Shown in pieces: positions 1 to 6,897 of a stretch of DNA of 52,676 bases. The position numbers were made by a program, and so were the translations under genes. The stretch's first letter is position 1. Each line of letters opens with the position of its first letter. The notes beneath the pieces are model-generated. The model was not told the origin of the DNA, ran no database searches, and was given only the letters and a program-made list of their open reading frames with translations. Source of the stretch: Thermoanaerobaculia bacterium (GTDB taxonomy: Bacteria > Acidobacteriota > Thermoanaerobaculia > Multivoradales > JAIOJS01); the NCBI GenBank assembly GCA_030429235.1, contig JAUIDB010000007.1:1-52676 (forward strand). The letters run 5' to 3'.

Positions 1-96
1 GGCGAGGACCCGTCCCGCCCCGTCGAGCAGGGCGCAGGCGGTGTCGTCGCAGGAGCTCTCGATGCCGAGGGTGATGGGTGGGTCGGGTTTGGACAC
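1..96 (-). CDS. tsaD: tRNA threonylcarbamoyladenosine synthase subunit TsaD, N-terminal part
   Basis: Only the first 32 codons lie in the window; the gene runs off the left edge. Reading the minus strand from a GTG at 96-94 gives a short N-terminus followed by TLGIESSCDDTACALL. This is the hallmark first strand and Asp-rich loop of the Kae1/TsaD family, which with TsaB and TsaE transfers threonylcarbamoyl to A37 of ANN-decoding tRNAs. The fragment is too short to check the metal-binding histidines. It diverges from the gap operon, and the roughly 120 bases between them must hold both promoters. The identification rests on the N-terminal motif alone, but that motif is very characteristic. Confidence 0.85.
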   Translation of the reverse strand, partial: MSKPDPPITLGIESSCDDTACALLDGAGRVLA

Positions 97-150
97 GATG
101 TGATTCTAGGTCGAATCCGGGCCTTGCCCGCTGGGGATGACGGGTCGAGG

Positions 151-159
151 TGGTACAAT
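151..159 (+). promoter_or_regulatory. Probable extended -10 promoter element of the gap operon
   Basis: TGGTACAAT is an extended -10 element (TGn followed by TACAAT, one mismatch to TATAAT). No good -35 hexamer is visible 16-18 bases upstream, as is common for extended -10 promoters. Transcription would start near 166, leaving a leader of about 50 bases before the gap ATG at 219. Confidence 0.45.
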
Positions 160-218
160 GCACGGCCGCCGCGAGGAGACTGTCGCACTCCGGCCTCCCA
201 GACCACGAGAGAACACTG

Positions 219-1241
219 ATGACGACCCGATTGGCAATCAACGGGCTCGGCCGCATCGGTCGAGCCGTTCTGCGCATCGCTGCCCAGCGTGAGGATGTGC
301 TCGTGGTGGCGGCCAACGACGTGGCCCCCGCCGATCAGTTGGTTCCGTTGCTGCGTCGCGACAGTGTCCACGGACGGTTTTCCGGTGAGGTCGAGACCGT
401 CCCCGGAGGGATCCTGCTCGATGGCCGGCGCCTACCCCTGTGGCGGCAGAATGACTGGACCAAGATCGACTGGAGCCGGGAGCGACCGGACCTGGTGCTG
501 GAGGCCTCGGGACTCTGCCGATCCCGCAGCGATGCGGCCCAGCACCTGGCCGCCGGTGCCCCGCGGGTCGTGGTCTCGGCCAATCTCGAAGACGCGGACC
601 TGACGGTCTGTCTCGGCGTCAACGATCATCGACTGGACCTCGAGGCCCATCAGGTGATCTCGAACGCGTCGTGCACCACCAACTGCATGGCGCCGGTGGC
701 TCGGGTGCTCCACCGCTCCTTCGGTCTGCGCCAGGGGCTGCTCACGACCATCCACTCCTACGCGCGAGGGCAAGAGCTGCTCGACGGCCCCCACCAGGAT
801 CCACGTCGGGCCCGGGCAGCCGCGATCAATCTCGTTCCGGCCACTACCGGGGCCGCGCGGGCGATCGATCTCGTGCTGCCCGAACTCGCGGGCAAACTCG
901 ACGCCCAGGCGGTACGGGTACCGGTACCCAACGCTTCGATGGTGCAGTTCGTGGTCCGGTTGGAGGCCGATCCCGGGCTCGAGGAACTGGCCGAGGTCTT
1001 TCGTCAGGCGGCCGAGAGCGACCTGGCAGGGATTCTCGCGGTGACCGAGGAGGAGCTGGTCTCGAGTGACTTCATCGGCGATCCCCACTCTGCCGTGGTC
1101 GATCTGCCCCTGCTGCAGCGGCTGGGGGACGGGATGGTGCGCGTGGTCGCGTGGTACGACAATGAGTGGGGGTACGCCAATCGCCTGGTCGACCTGGCGG
1201 CCCGGCTGGTAACCGACGGACGGCAGGAGGTAGAGCGATGA
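219..1241 (+). CDS. gap: Glyceraldehyde-3-phosphate dehydrogenase (type I)
   Basis: 340 residues, normal for the family. It oxidises and phosphorylates glyceraldehyde 3-phosphate to 1,3-bisphosphoglycerate in the cytoplasm. The N-terminus has the Rossmann motif INGLGRIGR, and an Asp in ANDVAP suggests NAD as cofactor. The catalytic loop SNASCTTNC places the nucleophile at Cys152, with the partner histidine in TTIHSY at His179; the C-terminal WYDNEWGY motif is present. The frame is open upstream to a GTG at 150, but the ATG at 219 fits the family N-terminus and follows a purine-rich GAGAGAA. The stop overlaps the pgk start in ATGA, so gap, pgk and tpiA form one translationally coupled glycolytic operon. 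Confidence 0.96.
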   Translation: MTTRLAINGLGRIGRAVLRIAAQREDVLVVAANDVAPADQLVPLLRRDSVHGRFSGEVETVPGGILLDGRRLPLWRQNDWTKIDWSRERPDLVLEASGLCRSRSDAAQHLAAGAPRVVVSANLEDADLTVCLGVNDHRLDLEAHQVISNASCTTNCMAPVARVLHRSFGLRQGLLTTIHSYARGQELLDGPHQDPRRARAAAINLVPATTGAARAIDLVLPELAGKLDAQAVRVPVPNASMVQFVVRLEADPGLEELAEVFRQAAESDLAGILAVTEEELVSSDFIGDPHSAVVDLPLLQRLGDGMVRVVAWYDNEWGYANRLVDLAARLVTDGRQEVER

Positions 1242-2446
1242 CGACACGACGACTGGCGACGTTGGAGGATCTGGACCTGGCTTCGGCGCGAGGCCTTCGG
1301 GCCCTGGTGCGCGTCGACTTCAACGTTCCACTGGATGGCGACCGGGTCCTCGACGACACTCGGCTCGTCGAAGCCCTACCGACCCTGCGAGAGCTGTCCG
1401 CGGCGGGCCTGCGCGTGGTCCTGCTGTCCCACTGTGGTCGTCCCAAGGGGGCGCCGGATCCGGCCTTCAGCCTCCGACCCGCGGCTCGCCGCCTCGAGGA
1501 GTTGCTCGGTACTTCGGTGCTCTTTGCCGACGATTGTGTCGGGGCGGTGGCCCGGGAGGCGATTGGTGCGACCGCGCCCGGGGGCTACTGCCTGCTGGAG
1601 AATCTTCGGTTCCACCCCGGCGAGAAGGCGAACGAACCGGCCTTCGCCGACCAGCTGGCGGCATTGGGAGACCTCTTCGTCGGTGATGCTTTTGGTGCCG
1701 CCCACCGGGCTCACGCCTCGGTCGTGGGCATCGCCGAGCGCTTGTCTCGGCACGCCGCCGGCCGGCTCCTGGTGCGCGAAGTCGAGGCCCTGGGTGGATT
1801 ACTGCGCGGAGCTCGGTCCCCCTTCGTGGCGGTGATCGGTGGGGCCAAGATCTCCGGCAAGATCGACGTGCTCGAGAATCTCGTCCAGCACGTCGACGGC
1901 CTGGTGATCGGGGGCGGGATGGCCAACACCTTCCTGGCGGCCCAGGGGGTCGAGATGGGAGCGTCGTTGGTCGAGGAGGACCGCTTGTCGACGGCTCGCA
2001 GTTTGCTGTCGGTGGCGGCCGAGCGCGGGATCGCCGTCCACCTCCCGAGCGACCTGGTGATCGCCGACGACTTCGCGGCGCCTACCGATACTCGCGTGGT
2101 GGCCAGCCAAGAGGGGGTGCCGGCGGGTTGGATGGCCCTCGACATCGGGCCGCAGAGCGGCCAGAGCTTCGCCGCGGCCATCGCCGCGGCCCGCAGCCTC
2201 TTCTGGAACGGACCCATGGGGGTCTTCGAACGTCCCGCGTTCGCCGCTGGGACCCGGGCAGTCGGCACAGCGGTGGGGGCCTGCCCCGGCTTCACGGTGA
2301 TCGGGGGCGGCGAGACCGTCGCTGCCGCCAACCTCGCCGGAGCCGTAGATTCGATCGACCACGTCTCGACCGGGGGCGGCGCCTCGCTGGAGCTTCTGGC
2401 TGGCCGTACCCTGCCGGGGGTCGAGGTCCTGGAGGTGTCGTCGTGA
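1238..2446 (+). CDS. pgk: Phosphoglycerate kinase
   Basis: 402 residues, a full-length PGK that transfers phosphate between 1,3-bisphosphoglycerate and ADP, making ATP. Visible signatures are the N-terminal substrate motif RVDFNVPLDG, the GGAKISGKIDVLENL segment, the hinge-region VIGGGMANTF, the nucleotide-binding FWNGPMGVFE and the C-terminal VIGGGETVAA. The start is the ATG at 1238 that overlaps the gap stop and has AGGAGG at 1225-1230; the open frame further upstream runs inside gap and is not used. It ends in GTGA, overlapping the tpiA start by four bases. The order gap-pgk-tpiA is a common bacterial glycolysis operon. Confidence 0.96.
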   Translation: MTTRRLATLEDLDLASARGLRALVRVDFNVPLDGDRVLDDTRLVEALPTLRELSAAGLRVVLLSHCGRPKGAPDPAFSLRPAARRLEELLGTSVLFADDCVGAVAREAIGATAPGGYCLLENLRFHPGEKANEPAFADQLAALGDLFVGDAFGAAHRAHASVVGIAERLSRHAAGRLLVREVEALGGLLRGARSPFVAVIGGAKISGKIDVLENLVQHVDGLVIGGGMANTFLAAQGVEMGASLVEEDRLSTARSLLSVAAERGIAVHLPSDLVIADDFAAPTDTRVVASQEGVPAGWMALDIGPQSGQSFAAAIAAARSLFWNGPMGVFERPAFAAGTRAVGTAVGACPGFTVIGGGETVAAANLAGAVDSIDHVSTGGGASLELLAGRTLPGVEVLEVSS

Positions 2447-3204
2447 GTTGCCGGGTACCGATTGCCGCCGGCAACTGGAAGATGAACCTGCGCCGTGACC
2501 AGGCGCTGGCGCTGGCGGAAGGCCTGGCCCGGGGGCTGGCACCGCAGGGAGCGGTCGAGGTGCTGCTCTTCCCGGCTCATCCCCTGGTCGAGGTGGTGGC
2601 GGCCGCCTTGCGAGGGCGTCCGCTCGAGGTGGGCGGCCAAGATCTGCACCCCGAGGAGTGGGGAGCCCACACCGGCGACGTTTCGGCCTGGCAGCTGGTC
2701 GACAGCGGCTGCACCTGGGTGCTGGTCGGGCACTCGGAGCGACGTAGCGACCACGCGGAAGGCGACGAACTGGTGGCGGCCAAGGTGGCCCGCGCCGCCG
2801 ACGCCGGCCTGCTTCCCATCCTCTGCCTCGGCGAAACGCTGGCCGAGCGACAGCAAGAGCGGACCCTCGAGGTGCTCGATCGGCAGCTCACCGCCGTGGC
2901 CGACGTCGCGCCGACCGAACTCGTAGTCGCCTACGAGCCCGTCTGGGCCATCGGCACCGGCGAGACCGCTTCACCCGAACAGGCGCAGGCCGCGCACGAG
3001 TTCCTGAGAACACGGGCTGGAGAGCTGTGGGGAGCGACCCGCGCCGACCAGTTGCGACTTCTCTACGGGGGCTCGGTCAAGCCCGACAATGCACCCGATC
3101 TGATCCGCTGTGAGGACATCGACGGCTTCCTCGTGGGGGGGGCTAGCCTTGACGCGGAGAAATTCCTGGCTATCATCCACGCCTGCGGCGCCAGCGCCGC
3201 CTAG
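2443..3204 (+). CDS. tpiA: Triosephosphate isomerase
   Basis: 253 residues. It interconverts dihydroxyacetone phosphate and glyceraldehyde 3-phosphate. All active-site elements are visible: Lys13 in AAGNWKMN, His97 in LVGHSERR, the catalytic base Glu165 in AYEPVWAIGTG, and the phosphate-binding LYGGSVKPDNA near the C-terminus. Translation starts at GTG 2443, which overlaps the pgk stop (GTGA) and has GGAGG at 2431-2435. The frame is open for another 300 bases upstream inside pgk, but that part is only shadow. secG follows after about 40 bases and is probably in the same transcript. Confidence 0.96.
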   Translation: MSCRVPIAAGNWKMNLRRDQALALAEGLARGLAPQGAVEVLLFPAHPLVEVVAAALRGRPLEVGGQDLHPEEWGAHTGDVSAWQLVDSGCTWVLVGHSERRSDHAEGDELVAAKVARAADAGLLPILCLGETLAERQQERTLEVLDRQLTAVADVAPTELVVAYEPVWAIGTGETASPEQAQAAHEFLRTRAGELWGATRADQLRLLYGGSVKPDNAPDLIRCEDIDGFLVGGASLDAEKFLAIIHACGASAA

Positions 3205-3243
3205 CGGAGACGTCCTGTCTCTGCCCTTTCGGAGGTACTTCCA

Positions 3244-3693
3244 TTGCTCTTCCTACTGTACACAATTCACGTCATCGTCTGCATTTTTCTCATCCTCGTC
3301 ATCCTGCTGCAGCAGGGCTCGGGGGCCGATCTTTCCGTCTTCGGTGGCGGTGGCACCCAGACTGCGTTCGGAGCCCGTGGGGCCACGCAGGTCATTCACA
3401 AGCTCACGGTATGGGGTTTCGTCGGGTTCATCGTGTTGACCTTCGGAATCGCCATGCTGCAGGGTTCGAAGAACTCGTCCTCGGTCATGTCGGGTGTCGA
3501 CGATGCGGCCACCGAGGAGGTGGCCGGCGAAGCGGCGGAGACGGCGCCGGCGTCGACCAGTGACACGAGCGACAGTGCCTCGGAGGCTCCGATGGCCGAA
3601 GAACCGGCGCCGATGGAGGACGCTGGGACCACCAGCGAGGCGGCGGGAGACGGCGATCCCAGCGACGATTCCGAGAGCGATTCCGGTTCCTGA
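3244..3693 (+). CDS. secG: Preprotein translocase subunit SecG with long acidic tail
   Basis: 149 residues. SecG is the small, non-essential third subunit of the SecYEG channel and eases SecA-driven translocation. The first half is typical: a membrane helix at about residues 3-24, the conserved LLQQGSGADLS and FGGGGTQTAFG loop, then a second helix at about 56-76. Translation starts at TTG 3244, eight bases after GGAGG at 3231-3235. Residues 77-149 form an unusually long tail rich in Glu, Asp, Ser, Ala and Pro with no recognisable fold. tpiA-secG adjacency is common in bacteria. Confidence 0.93.
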   Translation: MLFLLYTIHVIVCIFLILVILLQQGSGADLSVFGGGGTQTAFGARGATQVIHKLTVWGFVGFIVLTFGIAMLQGSKNSSSVMSGVDDAATEEVAGEAAETAPASTSDTSDSASEAPMAEEPAPMEDAGTTSEAAGDGDPSDDSESDSGS

Positions 3694-3735
3694 TCCGACC
3701 CCTGGCGCGAGGGTAGCGTCCGCGAACCGGACCTG

Positions 3736-3741
3736 CTACAC
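3736..3741 (+). promoter_or_regulatory. Possible -10 element of tRNA-Leu
   Basis: TACACT ends 11 bases before the first base of the tRNA, which is the spacing expected for a tRNA promoter. No convincing -35 hexamer is seen, so the tRNA may also be co-transcribed with secG. Confidence 0.35.
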
Positions 3742-3752
3742 TGCGCCGCGCT

Positions 3753-3840
3753 GCCGAAGTGGCGAAATTGGTAGACGCGCACGGTTGAGGGCCGTGTGGG
3801 CGTTAAGCCCGTGCCGGTTCGAGTCCGGCCTTCGGCACCA
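3753..3840 (+). tRNA. tRNA-Leu (anticodon GAG), CCA encoded
   Basis: The 88-base cloverleaf has acceptor strands GCCGAAG (3753-3759) and CTTCGGC (3830-3836), discriminator A and an encoded CCA (3838-3840). The anticodon stem CACGG/CCGTG encloses the loop TTGAGGG, giving anticodon GAG at 3787-3789, which reads CUC and CUU leucine codons. The long variable arm (class II) fits tRNA-Leu. The T-arm GGTTCGAGTCC is canonical. Confidence 0.97.
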
Positions 3841-3867
3841 TCCCCTCCTTCTGAAGGCCTCTTCCGC

Positions 3868-4206
3868 ATGACTGAGCCCCAACCGATCGAGGTTCGTCGG
3901 CTCCCGGAAGAAGCCGCTCTTCGCCTGACCTGGACCGATGGCCGAGTCGACGTACTCGACTATCAGACTTTGCGTGGCTACTGTCCCTGTGCCGGCTGCC
4001 AGGGGCACGGTGGCGGTCCGGTCCAGTTTTTTCGTCCCACCACGGCCGTGACGCTCCGTCACATCGAGCTGGTGGGGAACTACGCCCTGTCCTTCCTCTG
4101 GTCGGACAATCACTCGACGGGAATCTACCGGTTCGACTTTCTGCGGGAACTGGCCCGGTCGTCGAACCGTGAGGCCGAAGAAGAGCCTCCCACCACAACC
4201 GCATAG
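3868..4206 (+). CDS. DUF971 / GBBH-like N-terminal domain protein
   Basis: 112 residues, the usual size of stand-alone DUF971 proteins. The fold matches the N-terminal domain of gamma-butyrobetaine hydroxylase, where it binds zinc. Family signatures are LRLTWTDGRVDVLDY, the Cys pair in LRGYCPCAGCQGH, and VGNYALSFLWSDNHSTGIY followed by FDFLREL. The two cysteines plus a histidine suggest a small metal site; the bacterial stand-alone members have been linked to iron-sulfur metabolism, but no reaction is established. The start is the ATG at 3868; the frame open upstream runs through the tRNA. It ends 11 bases before the cyclophilin gene. Confidence 0.88.
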   Translation: MTEPQPIEVRRLPEEAALRLTWTDGRVDVLDYQTLRGYCPCAGCQGHGGGPVQFFRPTTAVTLRHIELVGNYALSFLWSDNHSTGIYRFDFLRELARSSNREAEEEPPTTTA

Positions 4207-4217
4207 GAGCTACCACC

Positions 4218-4799
4218 ATGAAGCGAATCCTCTGGACCTTGACCGCACTGCTCGTACTGACCCAGGGTGCCAGCGCCGAAGAGAGCGCCACCACCGATAC
4301 CAAGGTCGAGATCGTCACCTCGATGGGCACCATCGTGGTGGCCCTCGATGCGCAGCACGCCCCCAAGACGGTCGAGAACTTCCTCGGCTACGTCGACGAG
4401 TCCTTCTTCGACGGCACCATCTTCCACCGGGTGATCCCCGGCTTCATGATTCAGGGTGGCGGGTTCACGCCCGACATGAAGAAGAAGGACACCCGAGCCG
4501 GTATCCAGAACGAGGCCGACAACGGTTTGCAGAACACCCGAGGCACGATCGCCATGGCCCGCACCATGGACCCCCACAGTGCCACCGCGCAGTTTTTCAT
4601 CAACCACGTCGACAACCGCAACCTGGATCACACGGCCAAGAACCCCCGCGGCTGGGGCTACACCGTCTTCGGAACGGTGGTCGAGGGGCTCGAGGTGGTC
4701 GACGCCATCGCCAAGGTCAAGACGGGCAACGTCGGCCCCTTCGCCAACGTGCCGAAGGACACGGTGACGATCGAGACCATTCGCCGCGTCGCCGACTGA
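4218..4799 (+). CDS. Secreted peptidyl-prolyl cis-trans isomerase (cyclophilin type)
   Basis: 193 residues: a signal peptide (residues 1-20, cleaved after GASA) and one cyclophilin domain covering the rest. It should isomerise Xaa-Pro bonds in periplasmic proteins, like PpiA. The domain is recognised by FHRVIPGFMIQGG (with the catalytic Arg), the MAR and QFFI active-site segments, and GYTVFGTVVEGLEVVD. AGGAG at 4205-4209 sits eight bases before the ATG. It is probably co-transcribed with the DUF971 gene. It converges on yidD, with stop codons only three bases apart and no terminator hairpin visible between them. Confidence 0.94.
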   Translation: MKRILWTLTALLVLTQGASAEESATTDTKVEIVTSMGTIVVALDAQHAPKTVENFLGYVDESFFDGTIFHRVIPGFMIQGGGFTPDMKKKDTRAGIQNEADNGLQNTRGTIAMARTMDPHSATAQFFINHVDNRNLDHTAKNPRGWGYTVFGTVVEGLEVVDAIAKVKTGNVGPFANVPKDTVTIETIRRVAD

Positions 4800-4802
4800 C
4801 GG

Positions 4803-5153
4803 TTAGGGAGGGTCCTCGGTGCCCGCGGGGGTCCAGGGGCCGCAGCGGGCAATTCGCCATGCCGCTTTGGCGGTGCCGACCAGCGCTCCGTGCTGGCGGA
4901 TGACGCTTGCCCCGTAGCGGCTACAGGTCGGCTCGAAGCGACAGCGCACACCGGCCTGCGGCAGCAGCGGCGACAGCGTGCGTTGGTAGAGGTGGATCCC
5001 GGCGAGGAGGAAACGCGTCGACAGCTGCGCCTCCGGTGGGCGCACCAGATCGAGGCAAAGCAGGAGCGTGGCGGCGGCGAGGAAGATCCTCCTCCTCCGT
5101 CGCCGCCGCGTGCGATCGAGTTCGGCCTCGGGCCCTGGGGCACTCTCTACCAC
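4803..5153 (-). CDS. yidD: Membrane protein insertion efficiency factor YidD
   Basis: 116 residues from a GTG at 5153 that overlaps the stop of the upstream DUF2752 gene (GTGGTAG), suggesting translational coupling. YidD is a small membrane-associated protein that helps YidC insert inner-membrane proteins. The signature is complete: IHLYQRTLSPLLPQAG, then CRFEPTCSRYGASVIRQHGA, then WRIARCGPW with its conserved cysteines. The N-terminal 35 residues are an unusual extension with an Arg-rich stretch before a hydrophobic helix. The frame is open further upstream to 5270, inside DUF2752, but that extension has no family support. It is not next to rpmH, rnpA or yidC as in many genomes. Confidence 0.88.
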   Translation of the reverse strand: MVESAPGPEAELDRTRRRRRRRIFLAAATLLLCLDLVRPPEAQLSTRFLLAGIHLYQRTLSPLLPQAGVRCRFEPTCSRYGASVIRQHGALVGTAKAAWRIARCGPWTPAGTEDPP

Positions 5154-5551
5154 GGGACGGTTCCCGTGGCGGTACGTCCCAGCCAGAGCGCCACGAAGGT
5201 CACCGCGTGGACGGCGAGGAACCTCTCCAGCTGGCCCCCCGTTGGTGCCGGCCAGGCCCCGCGCCGCCAACGCTGCCAGCCCGCCGCCAGCCAGAGGACG
5301 CAGGCCTCCAGGGCCACCACCGGCGCCAGCGGGTGGAGGCTCATCGCCAACCCGAGTTCACCATCGAGCAGCGCCCGCAGACCCCGCGTCAATCCGCACC
5401 CTGGACAGGGCATGCCGGCCCGCCGCATCAAGCACCACACCTCGGCCGCGTTCGAACTCGCACTCCAGACGACGAGGCCCGCCACCGCGGCGCCACCCAC
5501 CCCCAGCCAGAGGGAAAGGTCCAGGGCTTTGCGAGGGGAGGGCTCTGTCAC
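5147..5551 (-). CDS. DUF2752 membrane protein
   Basis: 134 residues from GTG 5551 (137 if a TTG at 5560 is used; neither has a clear ribosome binding site). It has the DUF2752 signature MPCPGCGLTRGLRALLDGEL, with a CxxC pair just after the first membrane segment, and three predicted membrane helices (about 15-30, 70-90 and 110-125). The family is widespread but has no established function. It overlaps yidD downstream by 7 bases, so the two are co-translated. The upstream direct repeat (5557-5586) runs right up to the start codon. Confidence 0.8.
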   Translation of the reverse strand: MTEPSPRKALDLSLWLGVGGAAVAGLVVWSASSNAAEVWCLMRRAGMPCPGCGLTRGLRALLDGELGLAMSLHPLAPVVALEACVLWLAAGWQRWRRGAWPAPTGGQLERFLAVHAVTFVALWLGRTATGTVPW

Positions 5552-5556
5552 TCGAG

Positions 5557-5682
5557 TCAACTACGAGGAGGCGATAACGGAGTCGGTCTCGCCGCCAAGG
5601 ACCGCCTCGGCGCCTTGACCAGTAGCGAGTTCTCCATTCCTATCAACTACGAGGAGGCGATATCGGAGTCGGCTTGGCCGCC
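5557..5682. repeat. Direct repeat pair, about 40 bp each, 86 bases apart
   Basis: Positions 5557-5586 and 5643-5672 match at 29 of 30 bases (core ACTACGAGGAGGCGATA). With a few mismatches the similarity continues to 5596 and 5682. Both copies carry the arm sequence found in the adjacent 16-bp inverted repeat, so the whole intergenic stretch looks like a small cluster of one palindromic unit. Confidence 0.8.
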
Positions 5683-5697
5683 TCCGATATCGCCTCC
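5653..5697. repeat. Perfect 16-bp inverted repeat (hairpin)
   Basis: GGAGGCGATATCGGAG at 5653-5668 is the exact reverse complement of 5682-5697, with a 13-base loop. Each arm itself contains the palindrome GATATC. No T-run follows on either strand, so it is not a standard intrinsic terminator. It may be a REP-like or mobile palindromic element, or an mRNA 3-prime stabiliser for the DUF4870 gene. Confidence 0.8.
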
Positions 5698-5703
5698 GAC
5701 CTC

Positions 5704-5738
5704 TTGATACTCAGCGGGCAGCGCCCGCTTGGTATCAA
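5704..5738 (-). terminator. Hairpin at the 3-prime end of the DUF4870 gene
   Basis: TTGATAC..AGCGGGC (5704-5719) pairs with GCCCGCT..GTATCAA (5723-5738), giving 7 + 7 pairs around a 2-base internal mismatch and an AGC loop. On the minus strand it overlaps the stop codon of the DUF4870 gene. No strong T-tract follows, so termination efficiency is uncertain. Confidence 0.5.
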
Positions 5739-6163
5739 AACTTTTCCGTCAGTTCGCTGACGCCCGGCACCATGAACCGCTCGTTGTTGAGCGCCTTGAC
5801 GATGCACAGGATACGGAGCACCAGGAAGACCAGCGGCACGATCATGAAGCCCAGGCTGAGGAAACACCCTAGGACCGGGATCATCGACACCACGCCGAGC
5901 ACGATGTAGGTGATGATCTCGAGGCCCAGGAGCACCAGACCGTGCTTGGCGTGCCACTGGATGTCGTTGTCGTCCTTCTCGACGATGAGGGGCACGATGG
6001 CGAGGATCCAGAGGTAGGCCAGGGCGATCATCAGTCCGCGATTGCCGGAACCCCCGGCGGCCGAGGGAGCCGTGGCCGGAGGTGGAGTGGGGGGCGGAGC
6101 CGCAGCCGGAGGCGGGGGCGGCGCAGGGGTTTCCGGGGTGGGAGGCGTCTCTTGGTCGCTCAT
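5735..6163 (-). CDS. DUF4870 domain membrane protein with Pro-rich N-terminus
   Basis: 142 residues from ATG 6163, preceded by GAGGAG. Residues 1-50 are a low-complexity Pro/Ala/Thr stretch that probably lies in the cytoplasm. Residues 52-142 form a DUF4870 (Tic20-like) domain: a helix in LMIALAYLWILAIVPLIV, the typical polar loop DNDIQWHAKHGLVL, then two more hydrophobic segments. The function is unknown; such proteins are small inner-membrane proteins. The frame is open to 6220, but the internal ATG has the ribosome binding site. It follows yigZ by 78 bases on the same strand and may be the last gene of that operon. Confidence 0.85.
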   Translation of the reverse strand: MSDQETPPTPETPAPPPPPAAAPPPTPPPATAPSAAGGSGNRGLMIALAYLWILAIVPLIVEKDDNDIQWHAKHGLVLLGLEIITYIVLGVVSMIPVLGCFLSLGFMIVPLVFLVLRILCIVKALNNERFMVPGVSELTEKF

Positions 6164-6241
6164 TGGGCTCTCCTCGTCAGATGCTATCGCTCGTTGGGGG
6201 CAGCGAGTCTGCCCGGCCACCGAGACCAGTTCACGATCGGG

Positions 6242-6892
6242 TCACGAAGTTGGGTCCAGTCTACTCGCTCCTTCGCTCGAGGCCAAGCGATCCTGCGGTG
6301 CGACCGCACAGCGGAAACCCAGTCCGGCGGCGAGTTCCTGCAGCTGCTCGAGCTTGCCGGAAGTCGCAGCGAGGGTCATCGTGATCTCGGCGCCGTAGCT
6401 GGCGGACAGGATCTCCAGCTGAGGCGGTTGGACGAGCCGCTCGACCGCTCCCAGATGCTGGTACGCCAGAGTGAGGTCGACCTGCTCCCGCAGCAGCTGC
6501 TCCGTCGTGGGCAGGGTCTCGAGTGCCTGCCGGACGGCCCCGGCGTAGGCCCGCGCCAGGCCTCCCTTCCCGAGTTTGGTGCCGCCGTACCAGCGCACGA
6601 CGACCGCCACCACATCCTCGACCGCGGCGCCCTGCAGCACCCGGAGCATCGGGAGACCCGCGGTGCCCGAAGGTTCTCCGTCATCGTGGCTGCGCTCGAA
6701 AGGCTCGGTTCCCACCCGCCAGGCCCAGCAGTGGTGGGTAGCGTCGGGAAACCGCAGACGGTAGCGCTCCACCGTGGCGCGGGCCGCCTCTTCGTCGGTC
6801 GCCGGGTCGAGCAGACCGAGGAAGCGGGATCCCTTCTCCTTGAACTCGGCGGCGCTCGAACCGGCCGCGACGGTGCGAGATGGGGTCGACAC
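6242..6892 (-). CDS. yigZ: YigZ / IMPACT family protein
   Basis: 216 residues from GTG 6892, five bases after the bshA stop. The N-terminal domain has the UPF0029 signature: FKEKGSRFLG, THHCWAWRVG, DDGEPSGTAGLPML and VVRWYGGTKLGKGGLARAY. The C-terminal part (about 140-205) is the ferredoxin-like DUF1949 domain. Eukaryotic IMPACT proteins regulate the Gcn2 kinase; the role of bacterial YigZ is not settled, though a link to ribosomes or nucleic acid is often suggested. The open frame continues far upstream through bshA and must be shadow. Placement at the end of the bacillithiol operon may be only transcriptional convenience. Confidence 0.9.
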   Translation of the reverse strand: MSTPSRTVAAGSSAAEFKEKGSRFLGLLDPATDEEAARATVERYRLRFPDATHHCWAWRVGTEPFERSHDDGEPSGTAGLPMLRVLQGAAVEDVVAVVVRWYGGTKLGKGGLARAYAGAVRQALETLPTTEQLLREQVDLTLAYQHLGAVERLVQPPQLEILSASYGAEITMTLAATSGKLEQLQELAAGLGFRCAVAPQDRLASSEGASRLDPTS

Positions 6893-6897
6893 GGCTC

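Noticed and set aside
150-218. Upstream GTG start for gap adding 23 residues
   Set aside because: The extra residues match no GAPDH N-terminus and the GTG overlaps the probable -10 element; ATG 219 fits the family.
916-929. 14-bp perfect palindrome GGGTACCGGTACCC inside gap
   Set aside because: It lies in a coding stretch (RVPVPN) conserved in GAPDH and is explained by codon choice; no regulatory context.
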